DNA of 8,628 nt from DAOPMC01 sp035392025 (GTDB taxonomy: Bacteria > Bacillota_I > Bacilli_A > RF39 > UBA660), in the NCBI GenBank assembly GCA_035392025.1, contig DAOPMC010000034.1, positions 1 to 8,628 of the forward strand. Reading direction: 5' to 3'. The notes beneath the pieces are model-generated. The model was not told the DNA's origin, ran no database searches, and saw nothing but the letters and a program-made list of their open reading frames with translations. Below are positions 1 to 7,317 of this stretch, piece after piece (position 1 is the stretch's first letter; each line of letters opens with the position of its first letter). The translations under genes were made by a program, and so were the position numbers.

Positions 1-42
1 TTGGGACATTTTCCCGGAATAACACCTAAGACATTATCATAG
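1..42 (+). other. G+C-rich edge segment: tail of an upstream reading frame or mobile-element terminus
   Basis: The first 30 bases hold about 13 G/C, far above the surrounding intergenic DNA. Frame 1 is open from the window edge to a TAG at 40-42 and would encode thirteen residues, LGHFPGITPKTLS, so this could be the C-terminus of a gene entering from the left. The segment also contains two overlapping inverted repeats: GGGA/TCCC with a 5-nt gap (3-15) and TTCC-C-GGAA (11-19). The phrase GGGACATTTTCCC resembles, from memory only, terminal repeats of some IS21-like elements. Thirteen codons are too few to identify a protein and no transposase is visible. Either reading is tentative. Confidence 0.3.
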
Positions 43-76
43 ATTAATCATAAAATATAGGGTAGTTGATACTTTT

Positions 77-122
77 ATATTTGCATTATTTATAAATATA
101 ATGATATAATATTTGCATAATT
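77..122 (+). repeat. Direct repeat pair around the promoter of the Ig-like protein gene (candidate operator)
   Basis: ATATTTGCATTATT at 77-90 recurs as ATATTTGCATAATT at 109-122, 13 of 14 bases identical. The copies are offset by 32 bp, about three helical turns, so both would face the same side of the DNA. The left copy covers the -35 region and the right copy starts inside the -10 box and covers the predicted start site, which is where a repressor pair would sit. No regulator is identifiable. AT-rich DNA produces chance repeats, but the shared TTTGCAT core is less trivial than a pure A/T match. Confidence 0.4.
81..110 (+). promoter_or_regulatory. Extended -10 promoter for the Ig-like protein gene
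   Basis: A perfect TATAAT lies at 105-110, preceded by TG at 102-103, giving the extended -10 form TGnTATAAT. The best -35 is TTGCAT at 81-86 (3 of 6 matches to TTGACA) with an 18-bp spacer, so the extended -10 probably carries recognition. Transcription would start near 117, about 21 nt before the ATG at 138. Confidence 0.65.
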
Positions 123-137
123 AGGAGTTGATTTCTT

Positions 138-1160
138 ATGATATTAAATAATAAAAATGTAGATGATAATGAGAATACTAGACAAGACGAAAACTTTGAT
201 TATGATGTCAATAATAATTTTAGTAACAGTGAAAAAAGAAATACTAAATTGTTTAATAAAAATAAGATTGTTAAACTATCTTTATTCGTTTTTGGAATAA
301 TAGTGATTATTGTTATAATAATAATTATTGCAATGACTTGTTCTAACAGAAATAGATTAAAAGGTTTTACTTTATCGAATGACATAAATTCTAGTAATGA
401 ATTAATAACTTATGTTGATGAATCAAAAGAATTTAGTGCATTGGTAACTGGTACTAAAAAAGATGGTGCTTTTACTTTTACTATTGAAGATAGTAAGATT
501 GCAAAAATTAAAAATAAAAAAGAAACAGGGACTGAAGTTGATAATAAAATTACTGGTCTAAAAGCTGGTGAAACGAATTTGAAGATTATTGCAACAATTG
601 AAAAAAAAGAGTATGGGGAAGATGTTACTATTATAGTTTGTGATAGATTTGATATAAGTGATATTTCGAATAATACAATTGAAATTATGGTATCTCAAAC
701 CAAATCACTGGGTTTAAATTTAGGTGATGATGCTAGATGTTATGCAACAATAACTGCAAGTTTTTCTAAAACTGGTATTGTTAAAATAGATGATAAATTA
801 AATATAACTGGAATCAGCGATGGGTCAACAGTTTTAACTATTAGTAATGGGGTTATTTCTAAAGATTTAAATATTATAGTGTCTGATCCTAATAAAACTA
901 TATTAGTTGAGTCAATTAAAGTTGATTTGTCATCAATTACTCTTAAAGTTGGTGATGAAAAAAGCATAAAACTAAGTGTTTTACCTGATGATGCTAATAA
1001 TAAGGAAGTTAGTTGGAGTAGTGATAAGGCATCTGTTGCAATAGTTAGTCAAACTGGTATAATTACAGCTAAATCGGTGGGAACAGCAACAATCATGGTT
1101 AGGGCACAAGACGGAAGTGATAAAACTTCAACTGTAATGGTAACTGTTGTGCCAAAGTAG
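138..1160 (+). CDS. Membrane-anchored protein with three bacterial Ig-like (Big_2-type) domains
   Basis: This 340-aa protein is probably a surface protein displayed on the outer face of the membrane; its ligand or partner is unknown. Residues 1-46 are hydrophilic, rich in Asn, Asp and Lys, and probably cytoplasmic. One very Ile-rich membrane segment follows at about 47-67. The exterior part looks like three tandem Ig-like modules at about 77-168, 171-249 and 257-338. The third is the clearest: it has the VSWSSDKASVAIV strand pair, then G-x-I-T-A-K-S-V-G-T-A-T, the Big_2 signature. The first two keep the weaker pattern of I/V-A/V-K-I, then I-T-G-L/I, then a G-x-T strand. No LPXTG motif or catalytic domain is present. 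Cys68 follows the membrane segment, but AMTC is not a proper lipobox, so an uncleaved N-in/C-out anchor is preferred. The start is supported by AGGAG at 123-127. The gene has its own promoter and terminator, so it looks monocistronic. Family assignment is confident; biological role is not. Confidence 0.85.
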   Translation: MILNNKNVDDNENTRQDENFDYDVNNNFSNSEKRNTKLFNKNKIVKLSLFVFGIIVIIVIIIIIAMTCSNRNRLKGFTLSNDINSSNELITYVDESKEFSALVTGTKKDGAFTFTIEDSKIAKIKNKKETGTEVDNKITGLKAGETNLKIIATIEKKEYGEDVTIIVCDRFDISDISNNTIEIMVSQTKSLGLNLGDDARCYATITASFSKTGIVKIDDKLNITGISDGSTVLTISNGVISKDLNIIVSDPNKTILVESIKVDLSSITLKVGDEKSIKLSVLPDDANNKEVSWSSDKASVAIVSQTGIITAKSVGTATIMVRAQDGSDKTSTVMVTVVPK

Positions 1161-1237
1161 AAGAGTGAATAATATTTATTTTCTTGATACTACAATAATA
1201 AAAAAATCAATATGAAACTGAATATAAAGACTATATT

Positions 1238-1277
1238 ATAACCTCATTGTTTGTAAAAAATGGGGTTATTTTATTTT
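1238..1277 (+). terminator. Rho-independent terminator after the Ig-like protein gene
   Basis: ATAACCTCATT (1238-1248) pairs with AATGGGGTTAT (1259-1269) as an 11-bp stem with one U-G wobble and a 10-nt loop. The T-rich run TTTATTTT follows at 1270-1277. It lies 78 bp beyond the stop codon and before the next promoter. The preceding 1161-1237 shows only AT-rich sequence with no recognisable element. Confidence 0.75.
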
Positions 1278-1291
1278 AGAAATTTTATATC

Positions 1292-1320
1292 TTTATCTTT
1301 AATTTTATTTGTGATATATT
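1292..1320 (+). promoter_or_regulatory. Probable promoter for the unknown gene-polC unit
   Basis: TGATATATT at 1312-1320 fits the extended -10 pattern TGnTATAAT with one mismatch in the hexamer. The -35 is poor: TTTATC at 1292-1297, 3 of 6, spacer 17. The predicted start near 1327 would coincide with the 5' edge of the Shine-Dalgarno sequence, giving a leader of only about 14 nt. It is the only good candidate between the preceding terminator and the gene. Confidence 0.45.
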
Positions 1321-1340
1321 GTATATAAGGATGTGATGGT

Positions 1341-2186
1341 ATGAAGTTTAGTTTTTGTGTTAATAAATATTTACTAATGTGGTATATGCTATATCAATCA
1401 TCCATCAGCGAAGATGTTCATAAATTAAAGCAAAAATTATGGAATAATCATAAAAAAGAATATTCGAAACTTTATACAGAGAAAGATGCTATTATAGAAG
1501 ATCTGGATGATTATATTCCAAATGATGATTTAATATATTCAGTAGTAGAAGATAGTGAAATTTATAAAAAAATTAAAACTGAAACAAATAGATATCGTTT
1601 GTCTTTGCTAGAAGTTTGGGATTTAAATAGGAAAACATATTTAAAAGAATTAGAATCTATATTAAAAATTGATTTAAGAGATGATTATAAAATAATGGTA
1701 ATTCATCCAAGTATGAATATTATTGATATTAATAAAGATAATAATATGATTATTGTAGGGAAAAAGATTGTAACTAGAGATAAAGATAATTTTTTAACAT
1801 ATTTATTTTATAAAATTATTAAAAAAATGTTTCTTAAACTTCGTTACGAAGATAGAGATATTATTGATACTATTATTGAATTAATTACTATAAATGAACT
1901 ATATACAAGAATGATTAATGAAACAAGGTACAATTATGGTAAGAAAGATTATTTTGAGTTGAAACAACAGGTATATCCATACTGGCTAATGTATTTAGGC
2001 GTAAAAGAAGATAAATTTGGAGAATATATGATAAGAGATAATATTTTCTTTAATGTTGGAGAATATGAATATAATAGTAATCTAAAAGAAATGGATATAT
2101 ATGATTTTGTTGGGTTTATTATGAAAAATAAAAGAAAGATATTTAAAAAGAAAATAGTAAATATTGATGAATTAGAAATAATATAA
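1341..2186 (+). CDS. Unrecognised 281-aa protein encoded directly upstream of polC
   Basis: I do not recognise this protein. It is highly charged (Lys, Asp, Glu) with no signal peptide or convincing membrane segment; the N-terminal stretch KYLLMWYMLY (9-18) is too short to span a membrane. The N-terminal half (about 22-110) is predominantly helical. The middle reads as strand KIMVIHPSMNIIDI (117-130), strand NMIIVG (135-140), helix FLTYLFYKIIKKMF (151-164), then helix IIDTIIELITINELYTRM (174-191). That order recalls metallopeptidase-like folds, but where HExxH would be expected the sequence is Y157-K-I-I-K161, so no zinc site is visible; this is speculation. The start is well supported: AAGGATGTGAT at 1327-1337 matches the ideal AAGGAGGTGAT at 10 of 11 positions, close to the ATG. 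polC begins 11 bp after the stop with no terminator between, so the two are probably co-transcribed. A link to replication is suggested only by position. Confidence 0.8.
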   Translation: MKFSFCVNKYLLMWYMLYQSSISEDVHKLKQKLWNNHKKEYSKLYTEKDAIIEDLDDYIPNDDLIYSVVEDSEIYKKIKTETNRYRLSLLEVWDLNRKTYLKELESILKIDLRDDYKIMVIHPSMNIIDINKDNNMIIVGKKIVTRDKDNFLTYLFYKIIKKMFLKLRYEDRDIIDTIIELITINELYTRMINETRYNYGKKDYFELKQQVYPYWLMYLGVKEDKFGEYMIRDNIFFNVGEYEYNSNLKEMDIYDFVGFIMKNKRKIFKKKIVNIDELEII

Positions 2187-2197
2187 GTGGAGGGAAT

Positions 2198-5100
2198 ATG
2201 GATGCTAAAATAATTAAACTGCTGGATAAAATTAATTATGATAAAGATAATTATGACTATTTTAGTTATTCTAAGTTAGATAAAATTATTGTTTCAAAGA
2301 ATAAAAATAGTTGGGATATATATTTACATAATCCAACTAATTTTTTGCCTGATGTAGTTTTTTCATTATATGACTGCTTGAAAATATATCTTAAAGAGTT
2401 TTCTTTTAGATTAAATATTGTGGTTGATGAAATAAATTATGAACTTATTAATGATTATTACCTTATTATATTAAAAGAATTTAATCATAATAATTTATAT
2501 TTTAATATTTTTTCTGATAGATTAGTTAGAACTACTGATAAATATCAAATAGAAGTATATAATTCGCAAGAATATAATCTTATTAACAAATTTATTGATA
2601 ATTTAAATAAAAAGTTTAAATCTTTTGGATTTGATATAAATATAGAGATATTTGTTAATAAAGAAATGGGTGAACAAGTAAAACAAGAAATTGAAAATGT
2701 TTTAATAGATACTCCAGTTGCTGAAAACAAACCAGTTAAGTTAAAAGAAAAAATTAAGGATGATAAAAAAGTATGGGTTAGGCCAAAAGCAAAAGGGGAA
2801 AAGATGGCTATCAATAATATTAGTACTGAAATGAACAATATTAGTGTTGAGGCTAATGTGTTTGGTATTGATTATTTTGAACCTGCTGGATCTAATTTAA
2901 AAATTATAACTTTAAAAATAACAGATTTTACTGATAGTATGTTTGCTAAAGTTAAAATGTATACTGATGATATAAAAGAGTATGAAGAGAAAAAAGAACT
3001 ACTAAAGGTTGGTAAATCATATTTACTGACTGGTTATGTTAAAAATGACATATATGCTAAAGACTTAGTATTATATGTAAATAAAATAGAAGAAATAGAA
3101 CCTTTACAGAAGATTGTTGAAGATTTAAGTGAGGTTAAAAGAGTAGAACTTCATACTCATACTAAAATGAGTCAGATGGATGGGGTAGTTAGTGCTGAAG
3201 ATTTAATTAGTCGTGCTAAAGCATATGGGCACAAGGCTATTGCCGTAACTGATCATAATTCTTTGCAAGCATTTCCAGTATTTGCTAAAGCAAAAGATAT
3301 AAAAGTTATTTATGGAGTGGAGCTTAATTTAATAAATGATGCAATAGATATTGTTTCAAATAGCAGAGACTTTGATTTAAAAAATACAACATATGTTATA
3401 TTTGACTTTGAAACCACTGGTTTTAATGCTGGTGGAGAAGATTCTATCATTGAAGTTGGTGCCGTAAAATTACAAGATGGTAAAGTTATTGATAGATTTT
3501 CTAAACTTATAAATCCAGGTAAACATTTACATAAAAAGATAACAGAACTTACTGGTATTACAGATGCAATGTTAAAAAATTGTGATAGTGAAGAAAATGT
3601 AATTAAAGAATTCATAGAGTGGTTTAAAGATTTACCTATGGTTGCCCATAATGCTAAATTTGATGTATCTTTTCTAGAAAGTGCCTATAATAAATATAAC
3701 TTAGGTAAATTTGATAATACTGTCATTGATACTTTAGAATTATCAAGATCTCTTGATCCATCTTTATCTCGTCATTCATTATCAGCCCTAGTTAAAAAAT
3801 ATGAAGTTCCATTTGATGAAGAATCACATCATAGAGGAGATTATGATGCTGAGGCAACTGGATATATTTTTAGTAAGATGATAGATCGCATTTTGAATTT
3901 TAATATTGACAATGTTAAAGATTTAAATAGTTTAATATCAAAAGATGTACTGAAGAATTCTAGACCATTTCATATTAATTTTCTAGTAAAGAATCAAACA
4001 GGACTTAAAAATTTATTTAAGATGGTAAGTGTTGCTAGTACTGATAATTTAACTAAGACTGCTAGAATTTTTAAGAGTGAAATTTCTAAATATAAAGAAG
4101 GTCTTTTAATTGGATCCAGTTGCTATAATGGTGAAATATTTGAAAGTGCTAGAAGTAAAAGCGAAGAAGAATTAAAAAAGATTATGTTATTTTATGATTA
4201 TATAGAGATTCAACCACTTGAGAATTATTTGCATTTAGTAGATACTGGAGAATTTGGTAGCAAAGGGGAACTTATTAATCATTTAAATAAAATAATTAAT
4301 GTTGCTAAGGATGGTAATAAATTAATAGTAGCAACTGGTGATGTGCATCATCTAGATAGAGAAGATAAAATATATAGAGAAGTTATAATTAATCAAAAAG
4401 TTCCTGGGGGAGGATTTCATCCACTTAATAAAAAAGAAATTAAAACTATTCCATCACAACACTTTAGGACAACTGATGAGATGCTTAAATCATATGATTA
4501 TATTGAATCAAGTGAAGATATATATAACTATGTTATAACTAATACTAATAAAATTGCAGATATGATAGAAGATGTTACAGTACTTCGAGATGGGCTTTCT
4601 ACTCCAGTTATGGAAAACTCTAAAGAACAAGTTAGAGATATTACATACAATAAGGCAAAAGAAATATATGGTGATCCACTACCAGAAATTATTGAAACAA
4701 GATTAGAACAAGAACTAAGTGGTATTATTAATGGTGGATATGATGTTATTTATTTAATTGCCCAAAGATTAGTAAAAGATAGTAATGATCATGGTTATCT
4801 AGTTGGTAGCCGTGGTTCAGTTGGATCAAGTCTGGTAGCAACATTTATGAATATTACGGAAGTTAATCCTCTTCCACCACACTATGTATGCCCAAATTGT
4901 AAAAAAAGCATATTTGAAATTGATGGAAAAGTTTTGGCGCATCAATATAGTAGTGGTTATGATTTGCCTGATATGATTTGTGAATGTGGTACTAAAATGA
5001 AAAAAAATGGGCAAAATATACCATTTGCAACCTTCTTAGGTTTTAAAGCAGAAAAAGTACCTGATATTGATCTTAATTTTTCAGGAGACTATCAAGCTAA

Positions 5101-6502
5101 TGCTCATAACTATACAAAAGTCTTATTTGGTGCTGATAAAGTATATCGAGCAGGAACTATATCAACAGTAGCAGAAAAGACAGCCTATGGCTTTGTAAAG
5201 GGTTTTATAGAGGACAAAGGAATATATATGAGACCAGCTGAAATAGAAAGAATTGCAATCGGTGTTCAAGGGACAAAAAGAACAACAGGGCAACATCCAG
5301 GTGGTATAATTGTTATTCCTAATTATATGGATGTATTTGATTTTACAGCATATCAATTTCCAGCAGATGATAAAAATGCTACTTGGTATACAACTCACTT
5401 TGATTTCCATACAATTCATGATAATGTTTTAAAACTTGATATACTTGGTCATGATGATCCAACAGTTATAAAGATATTGCAAGATTTAACAGGAATTGAT
5501 ATAAAGGATGTGCCTCTTGATGATAAAGATGTTTTATCACTATTTACATCGCCTAAAGCATTAGGAACTACCAAAGATAAAATATTATTTGAAACAGGTA
5601 GCCAAGGATTACCTGAATTTGGTACTAAAAATACTAATAAAATGTTGGTAGAGATTAAACCTAAAACATTTGCAGATTTAATTAAAATATCAGGTCTTTC
5701 GCATGGAGAGGGAATTTGGTATGGTAATGAACAAGAATTGGTAGCGAATAAGGTAGTTGAGTTTAAAGATACTATTGGTTGTCGTGATGATATTATGACA
5801 TATCTTATCGATTCAGGATTGGAGTCATCACAAGCCTTTAAAACAGCAGAATTCGTTCGTAAAGGTAAACCAACATCAGATCCTAAAGGATGGATTCCTT
5901 TTAAAGAGCATCTAGAAGAGATGAAGATACCAGATTGGTATATTGAATCATGCAGTAAAATTAAATACATGTTTCCAAAGGCACATGCAACTGCGTATGT
6001 TACTACATGTCTTAGAATTGCATGGTTTAAAATAAATTATCCACTTGAATATTATTGTTCTTATTTTTCAGTAAGGACTAATGACTTTGATATTGATACA
6101 ATGATAAATGGTTATGATACTATTAAAGATAGAGTAATTGAATTAAATAATAAAGGTTATGACCTAACTAATAAAGAATCTAATATTCTTTCAGGCCTTG
6201 AAATAGCCCTTGAAATGACAGCAAGAGGATATGGATTTGGAGAAATTGATCTGTATAAGTCTGATTCTAAAATGTTTGTAATTGATAAGGAAAACAAAAT
6301 ATTAATTCCACCATTTAGAGCACTAGAAGGACTTGGAGATACAGTTGCTAAAGCAATTGTTGCTGAAAGAGAAAAAAGAGATTTTATCAGTATTGAAGAC
6401 TTACAAAAACGTGCTAAAGTATCTTCAACCTTAATCGATAAAATGCGTTTAATGGGTATCTTAAAAGATTTACCAGAATCTAGTCAATTAACACTTTTTT
6501 AG
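2198..6502 (+). CDS. polC: DNA polymerase III PolC-type, replicative alpha subunit with proofreading exonuclease
   Basis: PolC is the main chromosomal replicase of low-GC Gram-positives, extending DNA at the fork and proofreading 3'->5'. At 1434 aa it matches B. subtilis PolC (about 1437 aa). In order: N-terminal domain (about 1-200); OB fold (about 215-300); PHP domain begun by ELHTHTKMSQMDG (H319, H321), with D352, H353 and E375; inserted DEDDh exonuclease (about 398-565) with D403/E405, AHNAKFD (D489) and H545/D550; PHP resumption ending in GDVHHLD (715-720); then the polymerase core. The core has GSRGSVGSS (870-878), a four-Cys zinc module (C898, C901, C928, C930), VPDIDLNFSGDY (metal-binding D956, D958), HPGGIIVIP (1033-1041) and KLDILGH (third catalytic Asp, D1081). 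The spacing from D956 to D1081 is 125 residues, as I recall for Geobacillus PolC (D973 to D1098). A helix-hairpin-helix-like stretch lies near 1373-1395, and the protein ends in QLTLF, the beta-clamp-binding pentapeptide. The second zinc pair is CxC rather than the usual CxxC. The start has GGAGG at 2189-2193 with a short 4-nt spacer. All catalytic residues are intact. Confidence 0.98.
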   Translation: MDAKIIKLLDKINYDKDNYDYFSYSKLDKIIVSKNKNSWDIYLHNPTNFLPDVVFSLYDCLKIYLKEFSFRLNIVVDEINYELINDYYLIILKEFNHNNLYFNIFSDRLVRTTDKYQIEVYNSQEYNLINKFIDNLNKKFKSFGFDINIEIFVNKEMGEQVKQEIENVLIDTPVAENKPVKLKEKIKDDKKVWVRPKAKGEKMAINNISTEMNNISVEANVFGIDYFEPAGSNLKIITLKITDFTDSMFAKVKMYTDDIKEYEEKKELLKVGKSYLLTGYVKNDIYAKDLVLYVNKIEEIEPLQKIVEDLSEVKRVELHTHTKMSQMDGVVSAEDLISRAKAYGHKAIAVTDHNSLQAFPVFAKAKDIKVIYGVELNLINDAIDIVSNSRDFDLKNTTYVIFDFETTGFNAGGEDSIIEVGAVKLQDGKVIDRFSKLINPGKHLHKKITELTGITDAMLKNCDSEENVIKEFIEWFKDLPMVAHNAKFDVSFLESAYNKYNLGKFDNTVIDTLELSRSLDPSLSRHSLSALVKKYEVPFDEESHHRGDYDAEATGYIFSKMIDRILNFNIDNVKDLNSLISKDVLKNSRPFHINFLVKNQTGLKNLFKMVSVASTDNLTKTARIFKSEISKYKEGLLIGSSCYNGEIFESARSKSEEELKKIMLFYDYIEIQPLENYLHLVDTGEFGSKGELINHLNKIINVAKDGNKLIVATGDVHHLDREDKIYREVIINQKVPGGGFHPLNKKEIKTIPSQHFRTTDEMLKSYDYIESSEDIYNYVITNTNKIADMIEDVTVLRDGLSTPVMENSKEQVRDITYNKAKEIYGDPLPEIIETRLEQELSGIINGGYDVIYLIAQRLVKDSNDHGYLVGSRGSVGSSLVATFMNITEVNPLPPHYVCPNCKKSIFEIDGKVLAHQYSSGYDLPDMICECGTKMKKNGQNIPFATFLGFKAEKVPDIDLNFSGDYQANAHNYTKVLFGADKVYRAGTISTVAEKTAYGFVKGFIEDKGIYMRPAEIERIAIGVQGTKRTTGQHPGGIIVIPNYMDVFDFTAYQFPADDKNATWYTTHFDFHTIHDNVLKLDILGHDDPTVIKILQDLTGIDIKDVPLDDKDVLSLFTSPKALGTTKDKILFETGSQGLPEFGTKNTNKMLVEIKPKTFADLIKISGLSHGEGIWYGNEQELVANKVVEFKDTIGCRDDIMTYLIDSGLESSQAFKTAEFVRKGKPTSDPKGWIPFKEHLEEMKIPDWYIESCSKIKYMFPKAHATAYVTTCLRIAWFKINYPLEYYCSYFSVRTNDFDIDTMINGYDTIKDRVIELNNKGYDLTNKESNILSGLEIALEMTARGYGFGEIDLYKSDSKMFVIDKENKILIPPFRALEGLGDTVAKAIVAEREKRDFISIEDLQKRAKVSSTLIDKMRLMGILKDLPESSQLTLF

Positions 6503-6514
6503 TCAATCTAATAT

Positions 6515-6552
6515 AATAATAGTAGTATAAATTATTTACTACTATTATTTTT
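6515..6552 (+). terminator. Terminator after polC
   Basis: AATAATAGTAGTA (6515-6527) and TACTACTATTATT (6537-6549) form a perfect 13-bp stem with a 9-nt loop, running into five T residues (6548-6552). It starts 13 bp past the polC stop. Only two pairs are G-C, so the hairpin is long but weak and termination may be incomplete. Its right arm overlaps the -35 of the next promoter. Confidence 0.65.
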
Positions 6553-6564
6553 ATATGTTATAAT
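6535..6564 (+). promoter_or_regulatory. Extended -10 promoter for the hydrolase-ddl unit
   Basis: A perfect TATAAT at 6559-6564 is preceded by TG at 6556-6557, forming TGnTATAAT. The best -35 is TTTACT at 6535-6540 (4 of 6) with an 18-bp spacer, lying in the right arm of the polC terminator. Transcription would begin near 6571, inside or just before the Shine-Dalgarno AGGTGA (6570-6575), leaving a leader of about 9 nt. Confidence 0.6.
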
Positions 6565-6579
6565 TATATAGGTGAGATT

Positions 6580-7305
6580 ATGAAAATTACAATTAAAGAT
6601 GTTGACATAAATTATATAGAGTACGGGAAAGGTAAAGATGTAATCTTACTTCATGGTTGGGGTCAAAATATTTCTATGATGAAACCAATTGGTGATCCAT
6701 TATCAAAAAATAATCATATAATTATTATGGATTTACCAGGGTTTGGAGAATCTAATGAACCTAAAATAGCATGGAACTTAAATGACTATGAAGAGATGCT
6801 ACATGAATTTATCAAAAAATTAAAATTAAAAGATGTAGTTTTAATAGGCCATTCATTTGGTGGAAGAATATCAGCAATGTATGCAGCAGATCATAATGTA
6901 TCAAAACTAATTTTGTTATCATCACCGCTAATAAAAAAGAAAAAATCAGAAAGTTTTAAGAATAAAGTGTTAAAGTTCTTAAAAAAAATAATTAAGTCTA
7001 AAAAATTAGAAGAATTTATGAAGCAAAAGTTAGGATCAACTGATTATAAAAATGCCAGTCCTATTATGAGGGAGGTATTAGTTAGTGCAGTTAATGTTGA
7101 TTTATTAGATTATGCTAATAGAATAACAGCACCAACATTATTTATAACTGGAGATAGTGATAAAATGGTTCCTTATTGGGAATATAAAAAAATAGAAGAA
7201 ACAATAAAAGATTGTGGTTTAATAGTTTATGAAGATAGATCCCATTATGCATATTTAGAAGAACTTGATAGAACAGTTTGCATAATAGAAGAATTTATAA
7301 AATAA
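6580..7305 (+). CDS. Alpha/beta hydrolase fold protein
   Basis: This 241-aa cytoplasmic serine hydrolase lacks a signal peptide or membrane segment; its substrate is unknown. The catalytic apparatus is complete: oxyanion-hole motif LLHGWGQN (23-30), strand IIIMDLPGFGES (47-58), nucleophile elbow GHSFGG with Ser92 (90-95), acid Asp194 in TGDSDKMVP (190-198) and His222 in RSHYAY. The region between about 118 and 165 is a lysine-rich helical lid, where substrate specificity usually lies in this superfamily. Length is at the short end of the usual 240-300 aa. The ATG follows AGGTGA (6570-6575) with a 4-nt spacer. It heads a two-gene unit with ddl: its TAA stop (7303-7305) overlaps the ddl Shine-Dalgarno sequence and the ddl ATG is 12 nt further on. 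The pairing suggests expression alongside cell-wall precursor synthesis, but that is context and not proof. An esterase, a lysophospholipase-like enzyme or a carboxylic-ester hydrolase are all possible. Confidence 0.93.
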   Translation: MKITIKDVDINYIEYGKGKDVILLHGWGQNISMMKPIGDPLSKNNHIIIMDLPGFGESNEPKIAWNLNDYEEMLHEFIKKLKLKDVVLIGHSFGGRISAMYAADHNVSKLILLSSPLIKKKKSESFKNKVLKFLKKIIKSKKLEEFMKQKLGSTDYKNASPIMREVLVSAVNVDLLDYANRITAPTLFITGDSDKMVPYWEYKKIEETIKDCGLIVYEDRSHYAYLEELDRTVCIIEEFIK

Positions 7306-7312
7306 GGAGTGA
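7304..7312 (+). promoter_or_regulatory. Ribosome binding site that sets the ddl start
   Basis: AAGGAGTGA overlaps the hydrolase stop TAA (7303-7305). A GTG at 7309-7311 is in frame with ddl but lies within this Shine-Dalgarno sequence, so it cannot be its own start. The ATG at 7318 is 8 nt beyond the AGGAG core (7305-7309), ideal spacing, and gives a 393-aa protein instead of 396 aa. The overlap suggests translational coupling of ddl to the hydrolase. Confidence 0.85.
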
Positions 7313-7317
7313 AAATT

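Noticed and set aside
42..49. Palindrome GATTAATC as an operator
   Set aside because: The 8-bp palindrome does not extend into its flanks, and short A/T-rich palindromes are expected by chance at this composition.
336..344. Possible lipoprotein cleavage site at Cys68 after the hydrophobic segment of the Ig-like protein
   Set aside because: The residues before Cys are A-M-T, not the L-x-(A/G)-C pattern, and the hydrophobic segment follows a 46-residue hydrophilic N-terminus, which is too long for a signal peptide.
1161..1340. Small RNA or riboswitch in the longest intergenic gap
   Set aside because: Apart from the terminator and the promoter-like element the sequence is low-complexity A/T with no conserved-looking stems, and the predicted leader of the next gene is only about 14 nt.
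5449..5970. Open frame of 173 codons on the minus strand inside polC
   Set aside because: It lies wholly within an intact, conserved polC sequence and has no recognisable protein motif. Antisense open frames are common in such AT-rich genes.
7309..7311. GTG start for ddl
   Set aside because: This GTG is part of the AAGGAGTGA Shine-Dalgarno sequence; the ATG at 7318 has ideal spacing and gives the usual Ddl N-terminus.
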